Positions 25,315 through 28,144 of a stretch of DNA of 28,144 nt are shown piece by piece. The notes beneath the pieces are model-generated. The model made no database searches. It saw only the letters and a program-made list of their open reading frames with translations, and was not told the DNA's origin. The position numbers and the translations under genes are program-made. Every line of letters begins with the position of its first letter. Position 1 is the first letter of the stretch. Source of the DNA: an uncultured Bacteroidales bacterium (GTDB lineage: Bacteria; Bacteroidota; Bacteroidia; Bacteroidales; Paludibacteraceae). The DNA is taken from positions 1-28,144 of the forward strand of contig CALCUH010000024.1 in assembly GCA_937907165.1 (NCBI GenBank), written 5' to 3'.

Positions 25315-25347
25315 CAAAGCCTCAATCACACAATGGTTGAGGCTTTG
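25315..25347 (+). terminator. Hairpin after the GH43 gene
   Basis: A perfect 11-bp stem, CAAAGCCTCAA with TTGAGGCTTTG, lies 18 bases past the stop codon. The T tract is short and broken, so termination may be inefficient; it could also serve the convergent M13 gene. Confidence 0.65.
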
Positions 25348-25441
25348 TCGTATGGATTCGTTGGAAGATGAAGTCGTTATCTTTCGACAATCGGGGGGAT
25401 TGCCAGTTTATAGACATATTATCAAATTCCACAATTAAAAA

Positions 25442-27376
25442 TTACCATAGGTGTACTCTCTGTTCCGGCGCCAAATAAAATTTATCCCCCCGTTCCACAT
25501 TGAAGGCGTCGTACCAAGTGTCTATGTTGTTGAGGATACCGTTTACGCGAAACTCCGCCAACGAGTGTTCGTCGCTTCCCACCATCTTCTTCTTTTCCGT
25601 GTCGGTGTAATATTTCGCCATGAAGATAGCGTATGATTTGAAGAAGCGGCGTTCTTTTTCTCTCAGCTCGTCGCCGACGTGGATTTTACGGAGTCGTGTC
25701 ATCTCTGCCTCGTAAGCGATTTCCACACCGCCTAAATCGGCCATGTTCTCGTCTAACGTGAGCTCTCCATTGCAGAACGTCTGATCGTATGCCACGTATT
25801 GATTGAATATGTTTACCAATTTCCCCTGTAACTCTTTGAAACGAAGCTTGTCTTCTATCGTCCACCAATCTTTGAAATTACCGAGTTCGTCATAGTAGGC
25901 TCCCTTGGCGTCGAAGCCATGACTCATCTCGTGACCGACAATCGGCATCATCAAGTTAAATTCCTTGTTCATGTCCACAATGATGGATGTGCTGGGCAGG
26001 ATGAATATTGCGTTGACCTCGGGCGTGTAAAAGCAGTTGGCGGCGTAGGAAGGATAACCCGTTATGGGGGTTGTCATAAAGGCGGCGGCTATGTCGTCTA
26101 AGCATGTGTTGCCTGTTACCGTTCTTGTGAGGATGGAAGTTTGAGAAGTTAACATCTCATGTATTCCGGAAACGATATCTTTAGCCTGCGGCACGGGTAA
26201 CTCGTATTTCCCCCAATCCAGTATGCCTGTATGACACTCCATGGCATCAATTTTTGCGATCGCCCCTGCTTTTGCTGTGCTGCTCATCCATTCGTTCTTC
26301 TCAATCTTTGTGCGGAACGTGCCGCGCAACATCTCGAAAACTTCCTTGTTGCGTTCTATGTTCGCTTTATTGACATAATGATCGCAGAAATAGTGACTGG
26401 CATTGACGGTTAGAGATGGAATCATCATTGGCAAAAATATCATAGGATAACTATCTATGTTTGCGTATATTGAGATGTCATAGTAGACACAATAGCACCA
26501 AATAAGCGCATTCATCTTTCCCGTCCAACTATCATCCAACTGGTCTAGTTGCTGGAAAAATTGTGAAGACATTTCCTCTGTCGGAGAGATGTCCATGCGT
26601 TTGTTGTCTAATCCTTCCGCGAATTTTTCAAGGGAAAGGGATGTCTCGACTGATCGCAATGCGCTTTGTCGTGTGCCGTTCCCAGACCTGGCATTTGCTC
26701 CTTCCATAGGTTGTAGCTCGCTCGTGTTTTGTGCCTTGATATGGGCATTAAAGTATTCGACCATTTCTGCCGCCTGCGCATATTTCTCCAAATATTCATC
26801 CAATAATCCACATTGAATTAATAAGTTTTTTTCTTGTTCGAAAAAACTTTCGGGATCCTTGACTTCTAAGGGAATGGTGACGAATGCGGCAATACCTAAT
26901 TTACGTCCTTCCTCTACATTCGATTGTAAAAAAATGAATTGATACCCTGCTTTGGTTATCTCCGCAAGCGTGAGGGGAATCTCTTGCATGGATCCCGCTT
27001 GTCGAATGCTACTTAACCGTTGCTTGAGATTACTGATGAATATGTTTGTGTTATCGGAAGAACCGACGGCTGCGCGTAGTTCATTGATTCGTTTTATGAC
27101 TGGAATAGGATTGTCGGAGTTGTCGTTATAGAAGATATTTAGGAAGTCTTCGCTTTGTTGTGTCCATCTGGTTAATGGAGTCCATAAGGCGCTGTTTTCG
27201 TCTGAAACGCCTTTCCCGCAGACATATCGGTAAAAGTCGTCGCCCGGACGGATGTCGTGGTTCTCATATTGCTCAAAGTTCCATGTGATAGGATCGTAGG
27301 TCGCGACATTGTCGTCTTTGCATGATGCAAACATGGCTAAGACAAGTGCTCCGAAATATAAAATGCGTTTGTTCAT
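25442..27376 (-). CDS. M13 (neprilysin/PepO-like) metallopeptidase, surface lipoprotein
   Basis: This 644-aa zinc peptidase starts at ATG 27376; a frame extending to 27406 would start upstream of the likely transcription start. The N-terminus MNKRILYFGALVLAMFASC is a lipoprotein signal with C19, followed by KDDN, which fits the surface-export signal of Bacteroidota lipoproteins. The catalytic part has NCFYTPEVNAIFILP (substrate-binding), HEMSH (H482, E483, H486) and ENMADLGG (third zinc ligand E543, D547), and ends in the usual C-terminal tryptophan (VHLW). The long helical N-terminal half (DIRPGDDFYRYVCG onward) matches the M13_N domain, although the usual NGxW is altered. It probably degrades peptides outside the cell. 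The terminator of the neighbouring gene separates it from the upstream unit. Confidence 0.92.
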   Translation of the reverse strand: MNKRILYFGALVLAMFASCKDDNVATYDPITWNFEQYENHDIRPGDDFYRYVCGKGVSDENSALWTPLTRWTQQSEDFLNIFYNDNSDNPIPVIKRINELRAAVGSSDNTNIFISNLKQRLSSIRQAGSMQEIPLTLAEITKAGYQFIFLQSNVEEGRKLGIAAFVTIPLEVKDPESFFEQEKNLLIQCGLLDEYLEKYAQAAEMVEYFNAHIKAQNTSELQPMEGANARSGNGTRQSALRSVETSLSLEKFAEGLDNKRMDISPTEEMSSQFFQQLDQLDDSWTGKMNALIWCYCVYYDISIYANIDSYPMIFLPMMIPSLTVNASHYFCDHYVNKANIERNKEVFEMLRGTFRTKIEKNEWMSSTAKAGAIAKIDAMECHTGILDWGKYELPVPQAKDIVSGIHEMLTSQTSILTRTVTGNTCLDDIAAAFMTTPITGYPSYAANCFYTPEVNAIFILPSTSIIVDMNKEFNLMMPIVGHEMSHGFDAKGAYYDELGNFKDWWTIEDKLRFKELQGKLVNIFNQYVAYDQTFCNGELTLDENMADLGGVEIAYEAEMTRLRKIHVGDELREKERRFFKSYAIFMAKYYTDTEKKKMVGSDEHSLAEFRVNGILNNIDTWYDAFNVERGDKFYLAPEQRVHLW

Positions 27377-27403
27377 AACATATACACTAGATATCATTAT
27401 GGA

Positions 27404-27411
27404 CAAAAATA
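27404..27411 (-). promoter_or_regulatory. -7 box of the M13 peptidase gene
   Basis: Minus-strand TATTTTTG is a full match to TAnnTTTG, 27 bases before ATG 27376. No TTTG is found at the -33 distance. Confidence 0.45.
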
Positions 27412-27458
27412 ATAAAAATGATCTGAAATAGGTTGTACATGGAGCCGGGTTAGACTGA

Positions 27459-27476
27459 TTTTTTTTTTTTTTTTTT
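27459..27476. repeat. Run of 18 T (A on the minus strand)
   Basis: An uninterrupted run of 18 T lies between the terminator of the GH16-remnant gene and the promoter region of the M13 gene, about 48 bases upstream of the -7 box on the minus strand. Its length may vary by slippage, or may be a sequencing artefact. Confidence 0.9.
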
Positions 27477-27519
27477 CATGAGTTTTGTTGGAATGATATT
27501 GTGTTGAGAATCTAATAAC

Positions 27520-27562
27520 AAAAGCCCCGAAAGCTTACTTCCAATAAACTTTCGGGGCTTTT
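27520..27562 (-). terminator. Terminator of the GH16-remnant gene, usable in both directions
   Basis: A perfect 14-bp stem, AAAAGCCCCGAAAG (27520-27533) with CTTTCGGGGCTTTT (27549-27562), lies 18 bases past the stop codon and has A and T runs at its ends. Confidence 0.85.
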
Positions 27563-27580
27563 AAACTGTTCCTTAACTCC

Positions 27581-28057
27581 TTATTCCTCCTTTTTTAGCA
27601 GTTTAAACGACTCGTTGTTCTCCAGTACGATGATGTAGACGCCTTTCTTTAGATACCCAATGATGTCTGCTTCTCCTTTTTTGAAGTACTCCACTAAGAG
27701 TCCGTTCGTGTTATAGATGCTTCCTCCGCAGTCGTTGAGGCTCTTTTGAGACTCGCACAACTCCTCCATGCCTGTGAAGTCCATGGTAGGTCCGGTGTAG
27801 CTTTCGCCTTGCTCGCCCTTCTGGTAGACCTTTACGTAGTTGACGTACATTTTAGCCTCTCCGTTGTTGAGGGCGGAGATTTGATTCACGTCCATGATTT
27901 GAGGAAAGCCTCCTCCTATCGCAAGGTTAAACAAGATGTGGCACTCGCGGTGGAAATAGGTGCCGGGATCATCGCTTCCGCCGCATCCGGTCAGAAGCAC
28001 TGCCAACAACAGCATCAGTAATAAAACAGTCAGTAAACCACGTCTTTGAAGCCGCAT
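27581..28057 (-). CDS. GH16-like remnant: lipoprotein signal, tail of laminarinase domain, T9SS-like C-terminus
   Basis: This 158-aa protein has a lipoprotein signal (LLTGC, C25, then GGSDD). Residues 33-82 (YFHRECHILFNLAIGG, FPQIMDVNQ, MYVNYVKVYQKGE) are clearly the C-terminal strand region of a GH16 beta-glucanase or laminarinase. Residues 110-158 (SIYNTNGLLVEYFKKG, LKKGVYIIVLE) look like a T9SS type A sorting domain. The catalytic ExDxxE segment and about 180-200 residues expected before it are absent, so it cannot be an active enzyme of that family. The frame is intact, suggesting an in-frame internal deletion or a pseudogene. It follows the partial gene at the window edge by 22 bases and is probably co-transcribed with it. 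Confidence 0.6.
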   Translation of the reverse strand: MRLQRRGLLTVLLLMLLLAVLLTGCGGSDDPGTYFHRECHILFNLAIGGGFPQIMDVNQISALNNGEAKMYVNYVKVYQKGEQGESYTGPTMDFTGMEELCESQKSLNDCGGSIYNTNGLLVEYFKKGEADIIGYLKKGVYIIVLENNESFKLLKKEE

Positions 28058-28079
28058 AACTTTGCTACCTCTTGTTTTG

Positions 28080-28144
28080 TTATTTTGCCTCGGTGATCCA
28101 GATCAGTTCGGAGCCGACGTACTCGATCGTCACGTCGAAACCGT
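28080..28144 (-). CDS. Unidentified protein, last 20 codons (partial)
   Basis: An open frame enters from the right edge and ends at TAA (28082 to 28080). The visible residues are GFDVTIEYVGSELIWITEAK. I do not recognise the family; the beta-strand-like pattern could belong to many surface proteins. Its position 22 bases before the GH16-remnant gene, on the same strand, suggests one operon, possibly a glycan-use locus. Confidence 0.5.
   Translation of the reverse strand, partial: GFDVTIEYVGSELIWITEAK

Overview
The window is a piece of a Bacteroidota chromosome, most likely an uncultured, polysaccharide-degrading member of the Bacteroidales. Three things point there: promoters of the Bacteroidetes kind (a -7 box resembling TAnnTTTG with a weak TTTG-like -33 box about 19-21 nt upstream), several proteins ending in type IX secretion system (T9SS) sorting domains of both type A (Por-like) and type B (gliding-motility, CHU_C-like), and a lipoprotein with the acidic Cys-Lys-Asp-Asp surface-export signature of the phylum. 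No tRNA, rRNA, transposase, integrase or CRISPR array was seen.

Layout, left to right. Positions 1-173 hold the 3' end of the RNase Y gene and its terminator. A CaCA-type sodium/calcium exchanger follows (368-1321), its start codon preceded directly by five copies of a 7-base repeat. Positions 1605-9029 hold one giant T9SS type B surface protein (2474 aa): RCC1-like propeller repeats, then many Ig-like domains, then the sorting domain. Its first third is clearly richer in A+T than the rest, so it looks like a mosaic. On the minus strand an operon (12372 to 9159) encodes an exported PNPOx-like lipoprotein, a MATE transporter, a cytidylate-kinase-like protein and endonuclease III. Next on the minus strand is a modular secreted GH5 glucanase (15335-12561), then an envelope operon (19598 to 15601): LysM glucosaminidase, PlsC-like acyltransferase, RadC and a polysaccharide deacetylase. 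Cytidine deaminase (19668) diverges from it through overlapping promoters and is followed by a SulP anion transporter.

Positions 21977-22444 are the only long stretch without a gene. They hold the SulP terminator, then about 250 bases of consecutive hairpins ending in a good minus-strand terminator and preceded by a plausible minus-strand promoter. This looks like a free-standing structured non-coding RNA and is the best candidate here for something undescribed. To its right are a secreted GH43 enzyme with three beta-trefoil-like modules (to 25297), a surface M13 metallopeptidase lipoprotein (minus), an 18-T tract, a GH16 remnant that has lost its catalytic core but keeps a lipoprotein signal and a sorting domain (minus), and the last 20 codons of another minus-strand gene.

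Taken together, the region combines housekeeping genes (RNase Y, Nth, RadC, Cdd) with an outward-facing set: T9SS-exported GH5 and GH43 enzymes, a giant adhesin-like protein, a surface peptidase and cell-wall remodelling enzymes. That suits a particle- or fibre-attached saccharolytic gut or rumen bacterium. The habitat is inferred, not shown.
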